Made by a program: the position numbers and the translations under genes. A stretch of DNA of 64,000 nt from Chloroflexus aggregans DSM 9485 (GTDB lineage: Bacteria > Chloroflexota > Chloroflexia > Chloroflexales > Chloroflexaceae): positions 964,001 to 1,028,000 of the forward strand of contig NC_011831.1 in the NCBI RefSeq assembly GCF_000021945.1, read 5' to 3'. Positions 9,107-18,432 of the stretch are shown here, in pieces; the stretch's first letter is position 1, and the number at the start of each line of letters is the position of its first letter. Under the pieces are notes generated by a model, which saw only the letters and a list, made by a program, of their open reading frames with translations, had not been told where the DNA came from and made no database searches.

Positions 9107-11521
9107 ATGAGGTTGCTGAAACGGATTGCCGGCTGGATAGCGGTAGATATCGCATTGGTATTGGTATTAGGGAGTAGTGGCGGGTATCTCTGGTTACGTC
9201 AATCGCTCGCGCAGACACGTGGGGAGATTCGCGTAGCCGGGATAAGCGGATCGGTCACAATTGTTCGTGACCAGAACGGGGTAGCACACATTACCGGTAC
9301 GACCGAAACCGATGCGATATTCGGGCTAGGTTTTGTTCATGCCCAAGAACGGCTATGGCAGATGGAGGTGCGACGTCGGATCGGACACGCTCGACTATCG
9401 GAAATCTTGGGGGAAGCAACTCTGCAAACCGACAAATTTCTCCGCACGCTCGGTGTAGCGCGAGCGGCACAACATGCATTAGCGAAGCTAGATCGCGAAA
9501 CAATTACCATCTTAGAGGCATATGCTGCCGGTGTAAATGCTTTTTTGGCAATTAATCCGGTACTACCGCCAGAGTTTCTCATTCTCGGTGTGCAACCAGA
9601 GCCATGGCAACCCATTGATTCGTTGGTCTGGGCCAAAATGGTAGCTTGGGATCTCGGTGGGAATTGGAATGATGAGATTAGACGTTCGCTGCTCATTGCC
9701 CAAGTCGGTGCCGAAGATGCCGATTTTCTGATGCCGGCTTTCACGCCCGATGGACCGGTCATTTTACCGGAAGGCATGCCCACCAGCGCACCGTCGCCAA
9801 TCAGTGGTCAGAGTACGCCGTTGCAACCGACTACTGCGCGTGCAATGTTCGACTTGTGGGCAACGGTCTATCAAACAACCGGCTTGGGCGACCAGCTTGC
9901 CGGCTCGAACAATTGGGTCATCGGCGGTTCACGGACGGCTAGCGGGAAGCCGTTGCTGGTCAACGATCCACACCTCAGCCTACGCATACCTTCCATCTGG
10001 TATCTGGCCCACATCACAGGAGACGCCATCAACGCTATCGGCGCTACCTTTCCCGGTTTGCCGGCAGTCGTGGTCGGCCACAATGAGCGGATTGCGTGGG
10101 GTGTTACCAATACCAGCCCCGATGTGCAGGACTTGTTTATCGAGCGGATTGATGCACAAAATTATGTCGAGTATAACAACACGCGCGAACCGGTGACCGT
10201 GATTAACGAGATCATCAAGGTCAAAGGGGCTGAGCCGATCACGTTGACCGTGCGGGTCACCCGTCACGGGCCGATCATCAGCGACGTGCGCGACGATATC
10301 AACGAAACCCTCGCCTTCCGCTGGACGGCGCTCGACGACGACGATGCTACCTTACGTGCCTTTTTGAACATCAATCGGGCGCGCAACTGGGACGAGTTTG
10401 TGGCAGCGCTGCGCGATTATAAAGCGCCGATGCAAAACTTCGTGTATGCCGATGTTGATGGCAATATCGGTTACTACGCGGCGGGGGCAGTACCGATCCG
10501 GCGGAACGGCGATGGCCGCTTACCGGTACCAGGATGGACAGATGCGTATGAATGGATTGGATACGTCCCCTTTGAGGAGCTTCCGCACATCGCCAACCCG
10601 TCAAAAGATTATGTGGTAACGGCCAATCATCGCGTTATCGGTGACGATTATCCTTACCTGCTGGGCACATCGTGGGCTGCACCATTCAGGGCACAGCGGA
10701 TCATCGAGCTGATCGAGCAGGGTGATAAGCTGACGGTCGATGATATGCGCGCAATGCTCAGCGACGTTGTTTCAATTCAAGCACGTGAACTTTTACCAAT
10801 ACTCCGCAACGTGACCCCAACCGAACCACGGGAGACGGTGGCACTCGAACTGCTGCGCAGTTGGGATGGTGCAATGAATGGTGAGAGTGCAGCCGCTGCC
10901 GTCTACCAAAGCTACTACTACGCCGCACTGGAAGCAGTCTTCGCCGACGAACTGCGTGGGTTTTTTACCGATGTTTACCGTCTTCAGAACAATTTTCCGG
11001 CGTTGGCTCTACGGAGCGTATTGCTTGGCGGTCACGATGAGTGGTGTGATAACGTCACAACGCCGGACATTGTCGAGGATTGCCCCACGACGTTAGCGCA
11101 AGCGTTACGCAAGGGTCTCGCAACAATGGCAACGTTACAGGGCGAGAACGATCCAACCCGCTGGCGGTGGGACAGGGTGCATCAGGCGATCTTCCCACAC
11201 AACCCCTTTAGCCAGGTTGAAGCGCTGCGCGGCTTTTTCGAGCGGCGCGTACCAACCGGGGGCGATACTTTTACCATCAACGTTGGGCCGGTACGGATCC
11301 GCGAGCCGTATCTGCAATACAATGGCCCGTCGTACCGCCAAATTATCGACTTGAGCAATCTCGCCAACTCGCGGTTTATGCATACGACCGGTCAATCGGG
11401 GAACGTGCTAAGTAGCCGGTACAGCGATTTTCTAGGATTGTGGCAGCGCGGAGAAGATATTCCGATGCGCTTCGATGCCGAGGTTGATGGTGAGCGTTTG
11501 GTATTGCGACCGACGCCGTGA
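9107..11521 (+). CDS. Penicillin acylase family (Ntn) hydrolase, exported
   Basis: The 804-residue protein begins with a basic N-terminus and one hydrophobic segment (residues about 8-30) that serves as signal anchor. The following region VTIVRDQNGVAHI and GFVHAQERLWQMEVRRR is the alpha-chain start of family S45 proenzymes. Autocleavage should occur before Ser267 in GSNNWVIGG, creating the N-terminal nucleophile; the beta-chain motif VVGHNERIAWGVTN follows. Members cleave acyl amides, including beta-lactam side chains and acyl-homoserine lactones; the true substrate is unknown. The frame is open from 8966, but ATG 9107 follows a GAGGGG ribosome site and gives the signal anchor. Its 3' end faces the 11571-12995 gene across a GC-rich hairpin. 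Confidence 0.94.
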   Translation: MRLLKRIAGWIAVDIALVLVLGSSGGYLWLRQSLAQTRGEIRVAGISGSVTIVRDQNGVAHITGTTETDAIFGLGFVHAQERLWQMEVRRRIGHARLSEILGEATLQTDKFLRTLGVARAAQHALAKLDRETITILEAYAAGVNAFLAINPVLPPEFLILGVQPEPWQPIDSLVWAKMVAWDLGGNWNDEIRRSLLIAQVGAEDADFLMPAFTPDGPVILPEGMPTSAPSPISGQSTPLQPTTARAMFDLWATVYQTTGLGDQLAGSNNWVIGGSRTASGKPLLVNDPHLSLRIPSIWYLAHITGDAINAIGATFPGLPAVVVGHNERIAWGVTNTSPDVQDLFIERIDAQNYVEYNNTREPVTVINEIIKVKGAEPITLTVRVTRHGPIISDVRDDINETLAFRWTALDDDDATLRAFLNINRARNWDEFVAALRDYKAPMQNFVYADVDGNIGYYAAGAVPIRRNGDGRLPVPGWTDAYEWIGYVPFEELPHIANPSKDYVVTANHRVIGDDYPYLLGTSWAAPFRAQRIIELIEQGDKLTVDDMRAMLSDVVSIQARELLPILRNVTPTEPRETVALELLRSWDGAMNGESAAAAVYQSYYYAALEAVFADELRGFFTDVYRLQNNFPALALRSVLLGGHDEWCDNVTTPDIVEDCPTTLAQALRKGLATMATLQGENDPTRWRWDRVHQAIFPHNPFSQVEALRGFFERRVPTGGDTFTINVGPVRIREPYLQYNGPSYRQIIDLSNLANSRFMHTTGQSGNVLSSRYSDFLGLWQRGEDIPMRFDAEVDGERLVLRPTP

Positions 11522-11536
11522 TGTGAAGACCGCAGA

Positions 11537-11560
11537 CGGGGCCGCACAGGAGCGGCCCCG
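11537..11560. terminator. GC-rich hairpin between convergent genes
   Basis: CGGGGCCGC and GCGGCCCCG form a perfect 9-bp stem around the loop ACAGGA. It sits in the 49-base gap between two convergent stop codons. No T tract follows on either strand, so it is a candidate bidirectional terminator or mRNA-end stabiliser rather than a classic intrinsic terminator. Confidence 0.6.
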
Positions 11561-11570
11561 CGGTGCATGA

Positions 11571-12995
11571 TCACGGACGAGACAACACGACTACCAACGT
11601 TGGTCGGTTTTGGGCATTCCAATCACCGGTACGGCTCGAAACAAAATATTTACCACTGTGGTAGGCACTGTCTGCCGAATAGAGGGCCAACCGTAATGGC
11701 TGACCACTGTTGTAAGCTTGCACTACACCGTAGGTTACGTCGATTTTGCGTTTAGGTAGGTTATTCCAATCGGGCAAGCCACGCATCACGCCTACCCAAC
11801 CGGAACCAACATTCTCCCGAGCTAACGGGGCATTATTCCAGGTGAGCGTGTTGGGGTTCCAATCTTCTCCCACCAGCATCGCCTGGATCAATGAAGGCTG
11901 CGCCTGATCGGGTTGAGCATTCCCCATCTGGCTCAAGATCAGGGTCGCCGAGATAACAGTACGTCCGGTGGGTAAACTGTTCAGCGGGAAGGTGAGATAA
12001 TATTTGGCAAAGCACGGCCAATCGGCAAGATCAGATTGGTTTTGCACACTAACATCGGCTTTATCGGCAGGGGGCGACCAATCACCCCAGCGATCCCAGA
12101 AATTCCCGCCAGCGTTACACATATTACTATCTTGCCCGCCAACACCGGCGTCGGTGATGGTGACGCCATTGAGACCGTGCCGAATGATGAACTCTTGGGT
12201 TTGACTAACCGGCGGCGGGGTAGAGATCGGCAAGCCAAACCGCAGGCCACCCCACGTCTGTGGTTGGTTGAGATTGAGTGTGGGTGGCCACGTCTGATCG
12301 GCTATCGGTTGACCGACGACATCATCACGGTCGTGAACGATCACGCCAAGTCGCCATCGGGTGCCATCAGGTGGACGACCGGACAGACCAAGGCTGATAA
12401 ACGGTATACGGAAGGTCATTGCCCAGCCGCGATCTTCATCGTTACTGTCGTTAAGCCGGTCACCACGCCAACCGGGAATAGTGGTGAAGGAGACGTTAGA
12501 ATCGCGCCAGCTCCCATCGATTGCCCGCTGACTCGCTTGATAGCGTGCATCAAATTCTGGCGAGCCGTGCAACTGGGCCACGAAGCGATAACCGGTTGCG
12601 CTGAGTTGGGAACTGCTACCTGTATCGATAACGATGGTAGCTGCGTCCCACGCAGTCAGATCGGTGGCAGCAGGCGTTGTATCGTACCACAACTGGCGAT
12701 CAAACACGGCGAGATAGAGAAACAGCTCGTTATCGTTGTAGCCGACGCGGACATCGGTGTAGTTCTGCGACCGACTGACGCGCCCAAACCAGAAAATTGC
12801 CAGCTCACTAAAGCGTTCAGAAAGGTTAGTCGTCGTAAAATAGGGTGCGTTGACCACATATTGAGGGATCGGTGGCGAATTAAAAATAACAGGGATCCAT
12901 TGGCGATACGGTGGGCTGTTGGCAGTTATCACGGAGGAGGACACGATCCAGAAGAGGGTGTGCAACAGCACACACGACAAAAGACGCTGTTTCAA
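11571..12995 (-). CDS. Secreted protein with CBM9-like and DNRLRE-like (CBM96-type) domains
   Basis: The start is taken as TTG 12995, seven bases after GGGAGG; it gives a signal peptide (KQRLLSCVLLHTLFWIVSS). After the signal comes the short motif QWIPVIFNSPPIPQ, also seen in other exported proteins of this window. Residues about 55-280 resemble a family 9 carbohydrate-binding or DOMON-like domain (VRVGYNDNELFLYLAVFD, WAMTFRIPFISLGL, WRLGVIVHDRD). Residues about 315-470 resemble the DNRLRE domain (YYLTFPLNSLPTG, ATLILSQMGN, WNPNTLTWNNAP, IDVTYGVVQAYNSGQPLRLA, YFVSSRTG). No catalytic residues are evident, so a glycan-binding or structural role outside the cell is the best guess. It converges on the penicillin acylase gene. 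Confidence 0.8.
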   Translation of the reverse strand: MKQRLLSCVLLHTLFWIVSSSVITANSPPYRQWIPVIFNSPPIPQYVVNAPYFTTTNLSERFSELAIFWFGRVSRSQNYTDVRVGYNDNELFLYLAVFDRQLWYDTTPAATDLTAWDAATIVIDTGSSSQLSATGYRFVAQLHGSPEFDARYQASQRAIDGSWRDSNVSFTTIPGWRGDRLNDSNDEDRGWAMTFRIPFISLGLSGRPPDGTRWRLGVIVHDRDDVVGQPIADQTWPPTLNLNQPQTWGGLRFGLPISTPPPVSQTQEFIIRHGLNGVTITDAGVGGQDSNMCNAGGNFWDRWGDWSPPADKADVSVQNQSDLADWPCFAKYYLTFPLNSLPTGRTVISATLILSQMGNAQPDQAQPSLIQAMLVGEDWNPNTLTWNNAPLARENVGSGWVGVMRGLPDWNNLPKRKIDVTYGVVQAYNSGQPLRLALYSADSAYHSGKYFVSSRTGDWNAQNRPTLVVVLSRP

Positions 12996-13088
12996 GAGTA
13001 CGCCTCCCGGATTAGGAACCGGCAAGAGGTCCGAGTACCTCTCACCTTACCCTTGAAGAAGCGTTGCCTGATGAGACGGTCTGTGAGG

Positions 13089-14075
13089 CTAACGCTCTTC
13101 GACGTAGATAATTTTACTCCCTTGCGGTTCAAATTGCATGGGCACATAGCGAAGTTCGGACAAGGCGGCTCGGATCGAAGGGTGACGTTCTTCAGGGGCA
13201 TAGAGGAGCAAAAAGCCACCGCCACCGGCACCGAGGATTTTACCACCTATCGCACCGGCAGCACGTGCCCGCTCGTACCATTCATCAATTTGCGGTGTCG
13301 AGATACCACTAGCCAATTCACGCTTACGCATCCAACCTTCGTGTAGTATCTCCCCAAACGCATCAAGATCATCACGATGCAATGCCAACCGCAAATTGTG
13401 CGCCAATTCCACCATACGGCGCAAATGGCGCCGACGAGACACATCACGTTCGGTATTCTCACGCTGTTCACGGAGCACGTCACCGGTCTTGCGGGTCGTA
13501 CCGGTATAGAGCATCATTAATCGCCGCTGCAAGGACTGCTTGGTCTCGGCGCGACAGATGATCGGATCGACAAACACGGTCTCATCAGGATTAAACTGAA
13601 TGAATTGAAACCCACCATAGGCAGCGATGTATTGGTCTTGCTTTCCGATCGGTGAACCACAACGGTCGATCTCGATCAGGCATGCCTCGCGAGCCAATCG
13701 TTCGGCGCCGACAAAACGACCCATAAAGGCGTAGAGTGCGTTGAGGAGGCCAACCGTGTAGGTGCTCGACGAGCCAAGACCGGTACCTTGTGAAGGAATA
13801 TCTGAGATCGACGTAATCTCGATAGAGTGTTGCCGCCCCACCAGGCGCAACGCTTCTCGGATTAGTTGATGTTTAAGATCGTCGATCTGTTCAACGATTT
13901 CAGTTATTGAATAACTCGCCCGAATCTGGTGATCAAACTTTTCATTAACGGTAATGTAGATGTACTTATTGATTGCGGTACTCACCACTGCTCCCGGCTC
14001 GTGACGGTAAAAAGCCGGTAAATCGCTTCCACCACCGGCAAAACTGATCCGCAAAGGTGTGCGTGAGATAATCAT
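13089..14075 (-). CDS. hddA: GHMP kinase, D-glycero-D-manno-heptose 7-phosphate kinase-like
   Basis: The protein of 328 residues has the GHMP fold: the N-terminal ISRTPLRISFAGGGSDLP, the ATP loop PSQGTGLGSSS at 94-104 and the C-terminal glycine-rich KILGAGGGGFLLLY. The closest family by these motifs is HddA, which phosphorylates D-glycero-alpha-D-manno-heptose 7-phosphate at C1 on the way to GDP-heptose; related enzymes act on fucose or other sugars. GGGAG lies nine bases before the ATG. It is divergent from the gmhB-like phosphatase at 14272, the next enzyme of that pathway, which strengthens the heptose assignment. The isomerase (gmhA) and the nucleotidyltransferase are not in this window. 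Confidence 0.85.
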   Translation of the reverse strand: MIISRTPLRISFAGGGSDLPAFYRHEPGAVVSTAINKYIYITVNEKFDHQIRASYSITEIVEQIDDLKHQLIREALRLVGRQHSIEITSISDIPSQGTGLGSSSTYTVGLLNALYAFMGRFVGAERLAREACLIEIDRCGSPIGKQDQYIAAYGGFQFIQFNPDETVFVDPIICRAETKQSLQRRLMMLYTGTTRKTGDVLREQRENTERDVSRRRHLRRMVELAHNLRLALHRDDLDAFGEILHEGWMRKRELASGISTPQIDEWYERARAAGAIGGKILGAGGGGFLLLYAPEERHPSIRAALSELRYVPMQFEPQGSKIIYVEER

Positions 14076-14271
14076 AGATGTACTCCCATTTGATTTCCAT
14101 ACATGCGCCTGGTTTTCGTACTTCTACCCTAGCAGATGAAGGTGACATGATTGTCATATGACCGGGTTAGAACTGTTAGCAGTTTTTCAGCGATAGCGTG
14201 TACTGTGTAGAGAGCAACCTTACCGCATTCAACCCACATACCACAATTGACGTTACAGCGCTGGGGGGATT

Positions 14272-14880
14272 ATGCGCGCTGTGTTTCTCGACCGCGATGG
14301 TGTCATCAATCGTAACCGGCCCGACCATGTCAAAGACTGGTCAGAGTTTGAGTTTCTACCGGGGGCTTTAACGGCAATGCGTTTGCTCTCCGGTGCCGGC
14401 TTCCGCATTTTCATTGTCACCAATCAAGCCGCAGTGGGACGCGGATTGATGACATTAGAAACGCTCAAACTGATTCATGAGCGTTTACGAGCCATTGCAA
14501 AACACCACGGGGCATACATCGACGACATTCGGTATTGTCCACACCGGCCAGAAGAACAGTGCCGGTGTCGCAAGCCGCAACCGGGTATGCTCGAAGATCT
14601 CGCAGCGCAACACCAGATCGACTGTCACGAAGCGTACCTGATCGGTGATTCCCTTACCGACATTGCAGCAGGTCAGCGTGTGGGATGTCAAACCATCCTC
14701 GTACAAACCGGTCGAGGGGCACAAGAATTACAGAAACCAGAATTACGGCGCTACCAACCCGACTTCATCGCCACCGATTTACTCGGTGCGGTGCGCTGGC
14801 TCCTCGCGAACACTGTTGTCTCTCCGCCGGTAGCAACCTTACCGCTTACCGGTGCATTTGCGTTGTCACATTTAAGGTGA
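14272..14880 (+). CDS. gmhB: HAD phosphatase, D-glycero-D-manno-heptose 1,7-bisphosphate phosphatase-like
   Basis: A HAD-IIIA enzyme of 202 residues with catalytic Asp7 and Asp9 in FLDRDGVIN, the VTNQAAVGRG loop, a structural zinc site (Cys89, His91, Cys97, Cys99 in CPHRPEEQCRCRKP) and GDSLTD for Mg2+ binding near 125-130. These are all features of GmhB, which removes the 7-phosphate from heptose 1,7-bisphosphate. The close divergent hddA-like kinase would make its substrate. HisB-N phosphatases share the fold, but no histidine genes are nearby. A GGGGGG stretch is the ribosome site. The C-terminal tail of about 20 residues beyond the HAD fold is hydrophobic and of unknown use. The HlyD-like gene starts six bases after the stop. 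Confidence 0.88.
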   Translation: MRAVFLDRDGVINRNRPDHVKDWSEFEFLPGALTAMRLLSGAGFRIFIVTNQAAVGRGLMTLETLKLIHERLRAIAKHHGAYIDDIRYCPHRPEEQCRCRKPQPGMLEDLAAQHQIDCHEAYLIGDSLTDIAAGQRVGCQTILVQTGRGAQELQKPELRRYQPDFIATDLLGAVRWLLANTVVSPPVATLPLTGAFALSHLR

Positions 14881-14885
14881 AGTTT

Positions 14886-16451
14886 ATGGAATGGCTGGCG
14901 AAGCGCGTCGTTACCGGCGGATTGATGATCGGTCTTGTTGCCGGCATTAGTGGCTGTAGCATTGGTTCCCTGGTTGGGGCACCGACACCAGAGCCTTGGA
15001 CACCGCCTACTCCTGAACCAACGGCTACCGTGGTCGTGTTGGAACCAACTGCTACACCCCCAGCGCAACGTACCGTCACCGTTGCCATTGGCACCTTTAC
15101 CGACCGGCGCGAGGTGAGTGGTCAGGTAACACCGATCCTCGAACGCGATCTTGCATTTCGGGAAAGTGGCATTTTACGCAACCTGTACGTGGAAGTCGGT
15201 ACGCAGGTTACGAGTGGGCAATTGTTGGCCGAGATCGATCTTGGGACATTGGAAGATCAACTTCGACGCGCTCGCATCAACGCCGAACAAGATCGCCTTG
15301 CCATTGAACAAACAATAGCACGGGCACAAATTGATGTACGGAGTGCTGAAGTAGCGCTTGCCACGGCAAAAGACCGACTCGCCGAACTGACAGCACCGGC
15401 TTCAGCAGCTGAAATCGCCGAAGCACGGGCGGCTCTGCAACGGGCTGAAGCAGCTCTGGCACGCACACGCAATGACGCATCGGCAGTCAAGACCCGTGCG
15501 GAACGTGCCTTAGCCGATCGGGTCGCCGAATTACAGCAGGTGCAAGCGGCGTATGGTCAGGCACGTGCCCGATTAGAAGTTGAGAACACTCTCGAAGTAC
15601 AAGCGTTAGTTAACCAACTTGCAACGCAATTGCGTGCAGCCGAGAGTTCGGTAGCATTGGCCCAGATCGAACTAGACACTGCCCGCGGCAACGAAATCGC
15701 TGCCGTGCAAGCAGCCGAAGCCGATGTCGAGTTGGCACGGGCCAAGCTGGATCGGCTATTGAGCGGCCCTGACCAGTTTGAAGTAGCAGCCGCCGAGCGC
15801 GCCGTGCAACAGGCGCAGATTCAGCTCGATGCAGCTCGGCAGCGTACTATTCCCGATCCATCGTTGGTAAAAAGTTTGGCAGCCTCTGAGCTAGTAATCA
15901 AAGAGATTGAACGACAAATTGAAAATCGTCGCATTTATGCACCTTTCGACGGCACTATCACGGCCATTGAGTCGCTCGTTGGGTTTCCGGTACAGGCGGA
16001 AGCACCGGTCTTGCGGCTGATGGACAATTCCGGTCTTCAAATTACCGTCAGTGCATTGAGTAGTGCCGATCTGGAACGGATTGTGAACGGCTCACAGGTG
16101 AGTATCACGTTTACCCGCTATCCGGGCCGCACCTTTACCGGCATTGTGCATAAACCGACCACTAAGGTCGATCGCTTGTCGTCGCCGGAGCTGCATATTA
16201 GCTTCAACACCGGTAATTTACCGGTAGTCATCGGCGACCCGGCTCTAGTCACCATCGATTTTGGTCAGCGTGACGGGGTGCGCTGGCTACCATTGGAAGC
16301 AATCAGACGTGACGGTGGCGCTTACGTTCTTGTACCTGACGCAAATGGGCCGCGACGGGTTGAGGTACAGATCGGGATCATTACCGATGGCAAAGTAGAA
16401 ATTGTTAGCGGATTAGAGGCGGGAGACCGCGTGCTGCTACCGTCGAATTGA
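14886..16451 (+). CDS. HlyD/RND-type membrane fusion lipoprotein
   Basis: The ATG at 14886 gives a lipoprotein signal with lipobox GISGCS near residue 25, followed by a Thr/Pro/Glu-rich linker. A biotinyl-lipoyl-like half motif (VSGQVTPILERDLAFRESG) leads to a long Ala/Glu/Gln-rich coiled coil (about residues 115-330), then the second lipoyl half (RRIYAPFDGTITAI) and beta-barrel segments up to VSGLEAGDRVLL. This is the order of periplasmic adaptor subunits of RND, ABC or MFS exporters. No exporter partner is encoded beside it; instead the Wzz-like gene follows at once (the next start is 11 bases downstream). An export-adaptor role for surface polymer is inferred. A longer frame overlapping gmhB exists but lacks the signal. 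Confidence 0.88.
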   Translation: MEWLAKRVVTGGLMIGLVAGISGCSIGSLVGAPTPEPWTPPTPEPTATVVVLEPTATPPAQRTVTVAIGTFTDRREVSGQVTPILERDLAFRESGILRNLYVEVGTQVTSGQLLAEIDLGTLEDQLRRARINAEQDRLAIEQTIARAQIDVRSAEVALATAKDRLAELTAPASAAEIAEARAALQRAEAALARTRNDASAVKTRAERALADRVAELQQVQAAYGQARARLEVENTLEVQALVNQLATQLRAAESSVALAQIELDTARGNEIAAVQAAEADVELARAKLDRLLSGPDQFEVAAAERAVQQAQIQLDAARQRTIPDPSLVKSLAASELVIKEIERQIENRRIYAPFDGTITAIESLVGFPVQAEAPVLRLMDNSGLQITVSALSSADLERIVNGSQVSITFTRYPGRTFTGIVHKPTTKVDRLSSPELHISFNTGNLPVVIGDPALVTIDFGQRDGVRWLPLEAIRRDGGAYVLVPDANGPRRVEVQIGIITDGKVEIVSGLEAGDRVLLPSN

Positions 16452-16462
16452 GGAGTCACGCT

Positions 16463-18424
16463 ATGCTCACGTGGAGCGATATTTGGTCATATATCCGGGT
16501 CATGCTACGTTGGTGGTGGGTAGCACTGCTAGCCGCCCTGTTAGCGGCCGGTTCAGCACAGGTCATCGCCTTACGACAACCCGATTATTACGTCAGTCGC
16601 ACGACCCTGCGGGTGGGTGACACCCTCTCGACCGCAATTCCCGACCCGCAAATGATTGGTCTTTCCAATACGGTGACCAGTTTTTATGCCGAAATGGCGA
16701 AACGGGAGGTCATTCTCAAGCCGGTGGTCGAAAAGTTGGCGCTCCCGTTTCCATGGCAAGTGATCCGCGACTACATGCTGAGCACCAGCGTAAACCGGCA
16801 GGCCAGCCTCCTTGAGATCACGATTACCGACACCAATCCTCAACGAGCGGCGGCGATTGCCGATTCGCTTGCGGCTGAACTGATCCGATTTGGGCCGAAT
16901 TCACCAGAAAACATCACTGCGCAACGTAATTTATTAAACGAACAGATCGAACGTGCGCAACGCGAGATCGAAGCCCTTGATCGCCAGATTGAGCAGACCC
17001 GTGACATGTTGGCCCAAGCAACCAGCGCCGCCGACTTGCGCGAAGCGCGCAACCGGTTGCAAGAGCTGGAATTGTCGCGGGACAGCGCCCAAAATGCGTA
17101 CACTCAGTTGTTGAGATTACAGAATACCAGCCTCGTTAACAGTCTAACGGTGTTTGAAGCAGCGAGCATCCCAACAACGCCACTGCCGAATAAGCGCAAT
17201 CTGACTGTGGCCGTGGCCGGCCTGGCCGGTTTGATCCTCGGCTTCATAGCATCGTTCGTCCTCGAAGCGCTCGATACACGCTGGCGCAACTCCAACGATC
17301 TCCGCATTCGGTTCGGTCTCAATTTTCTTGGAGCGGTTCCCGGCAATCAACCCCTGATCAATCTCAGTGCGGAAGAAGCGCAACAGCGCAGCTCTGCGGT
17401 CAAAGAGGCTCACACCCAAATCGTACTGGCCGGTCTCCCCCGGAATGCCCGTACCCTGATGGTAAGTGGCCCCCACCCCTCACAAGAACGAAGTGCATTA
17501 GTTGTCGATCTCGCTCAATGCTATACGTTGGCGGGGTATCGCGTGTTATTGGTTGATGCTGAAACAGAACAGGCCTTGCTCAGTTCACTGTTTAACGATC
17601 CTGATGCTGCTTTACAACCGATTATCATCGACGGCGAAGCGCAGGTCTGGTCGAGTTTGCGAGTGGTACCGATCAAAAATATTTTATTGCTGGCACGCAA
17701 CACCGATGAGAACGGAAAACCGCTACCACCTTCGCAACCATGGCCGACACTGGTAGAGAATCTGCAACGGGCTGCCGACATTCTCATCTTCGATGGGCCA
17801 TCTACCCTGAGTGGTGTGGAAGCAGCCCTATTGGCACCGTTGGTCGACGGTGTCGTGCTGGCGCTCAGGCCGGTGGCAGACAGTAGTCACGATATTCAGC
17901 AGAGTTTGAAACGGCTGACCCTGAAGCGTACCGACCACGTGTTGGGGGCAGTGATGTTGACCGACAAACCAGTTCAAACCGATGAGCGGCCACGCTTACC
18001 GTTACCGATGATGCGCAAGTTGCTGACCGATATGCCGCTCAGGTTGCTCAACCCCGGGAAGGAAAAGACAGCATCGACGCACACCGAAGCTAAACAAGAT
18101 GAAATGTTCGTCAATACTTCACAACACCGGCAAGCTATCGAACCGAGAGAAACCGCTGCACAAGCTGAGAATCCACGTGTGATCGTGACACCACCACCCA
18201 CCAACAAGGCGGTCATGACGACACATGTCGTTGAGTCGCAGATGGTTGAACCACCACGTTACGCACGAGCAGTGGGCGAATCGGTGCTGGAGTTGGTCGA
18301 GGACAACGATGAGGTCGGCACACCATCACCACAACCGATAGCCCTGCCATCACCGACAAAACGAACAACTACAAGACGACATGCGCACCGGCGACCCGTC
18401 GCCGGTCGCCGACGGCAACGGTAA
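16463..18424 (+). CDS. Wzz/BY-kinase-like chain-length protein with degenerate P-loop
   Basis: GAGGAG seven bases upstream sets ATG 16463 (653 residues). A membrane helix (about 17-37) is followed by a Wzz domain (YYVSRTTLRVGD, then PQRAAAIADSLAAELI), an extracytoplasmic coiled coil (about 150-225), a Pro-rich TTPLPNKR segment and a second membrane helix (about 245-265). The cytoplasmic part resembles a bacterial tyrosine kinase of the CpsD/Wzc group: VLLVDAETEQ is a Walker A'-like strand and ILIFDGPS a Walker B-like strand. However, the Walker A site (near residue 335) reads SGPHPSQERSALVVDLA, lacking the GKT/S lysine. The C-terminal tail is Pro- and Arg-rich with no tyrosine cluster. Kinase activity is therefore unlikely; it may be a structural co-polymerase controlling glycan chain length. 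Confidence 0.88.
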   Translation: MLTWSDIWSYIRVMLRWWWVALLAALLAAGSAQVIALRQPDYYVSRTTLRVGDTLSTAIPDPQMIGLSNTVTSFYAEMAKREVILKPVVEKLALPFPWQVIRDYMLSTSVNRQASLLEITITDTNPQRAAAIADSLAAELIRFGPNSPENITAQRNLLNEQIERAQREIEALDRQIEQTRDMLAQATSAADLREARNRLQELELSRDSAQNAYTQLLRLQNTSLVNSLTVFEAASIPTTPLPNKRNLTVAVAGLAGLILGFIASFVLEALDTRWRNSNDLRIRFGLNFLGAVPGNQPLINLSAEEAQQRSSAVKEAHTQIVLAGLPRNARTLMVSGPHPSQERSALVVDLAQCYTLAGYRVLLVDAETEQALLSSLFNDPDAALQPIIIDGEAQVWSSLRVVPIKNILLLARNTDENGKPLPPSQPWPTLVENLQRAADILIFDGPSTLSGVEAALLAPLVDGVVLALRPVADSSHDIQQSLKRLTLKRTDHVLGAVMLTDKPVQTDERPRLPLPMMRKLLTDMPLRLLNPGKEKTASTHTEAKQDEMFVNTSQHRQAIEPRETAAQAENPRVIVTPPPTNKAVMTTHVVESQMVEPPRYARAVGESVLELVEDNDEVGTPSPQPIALPSPTKRTTTRRHAHRRPVAGRRRQR

Positions 18425-18432
18425 TCAGGCGT

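Noticed and set aside
13056-13100. Hairpin GAAGAAGCGTT...AACGCTCTTC as terminator of the hddA-like gene
   Set aside because: The stem is imperfect with a long loop and overlaps the coding end, so it was not listed.
12036-13346. A 436-residue plus-strand frame opposite the CBM9-like gene
   Set aside because: The opposite strand has a signal peptide, recognised domains and a ribosome site, while this frame shows no motifs.
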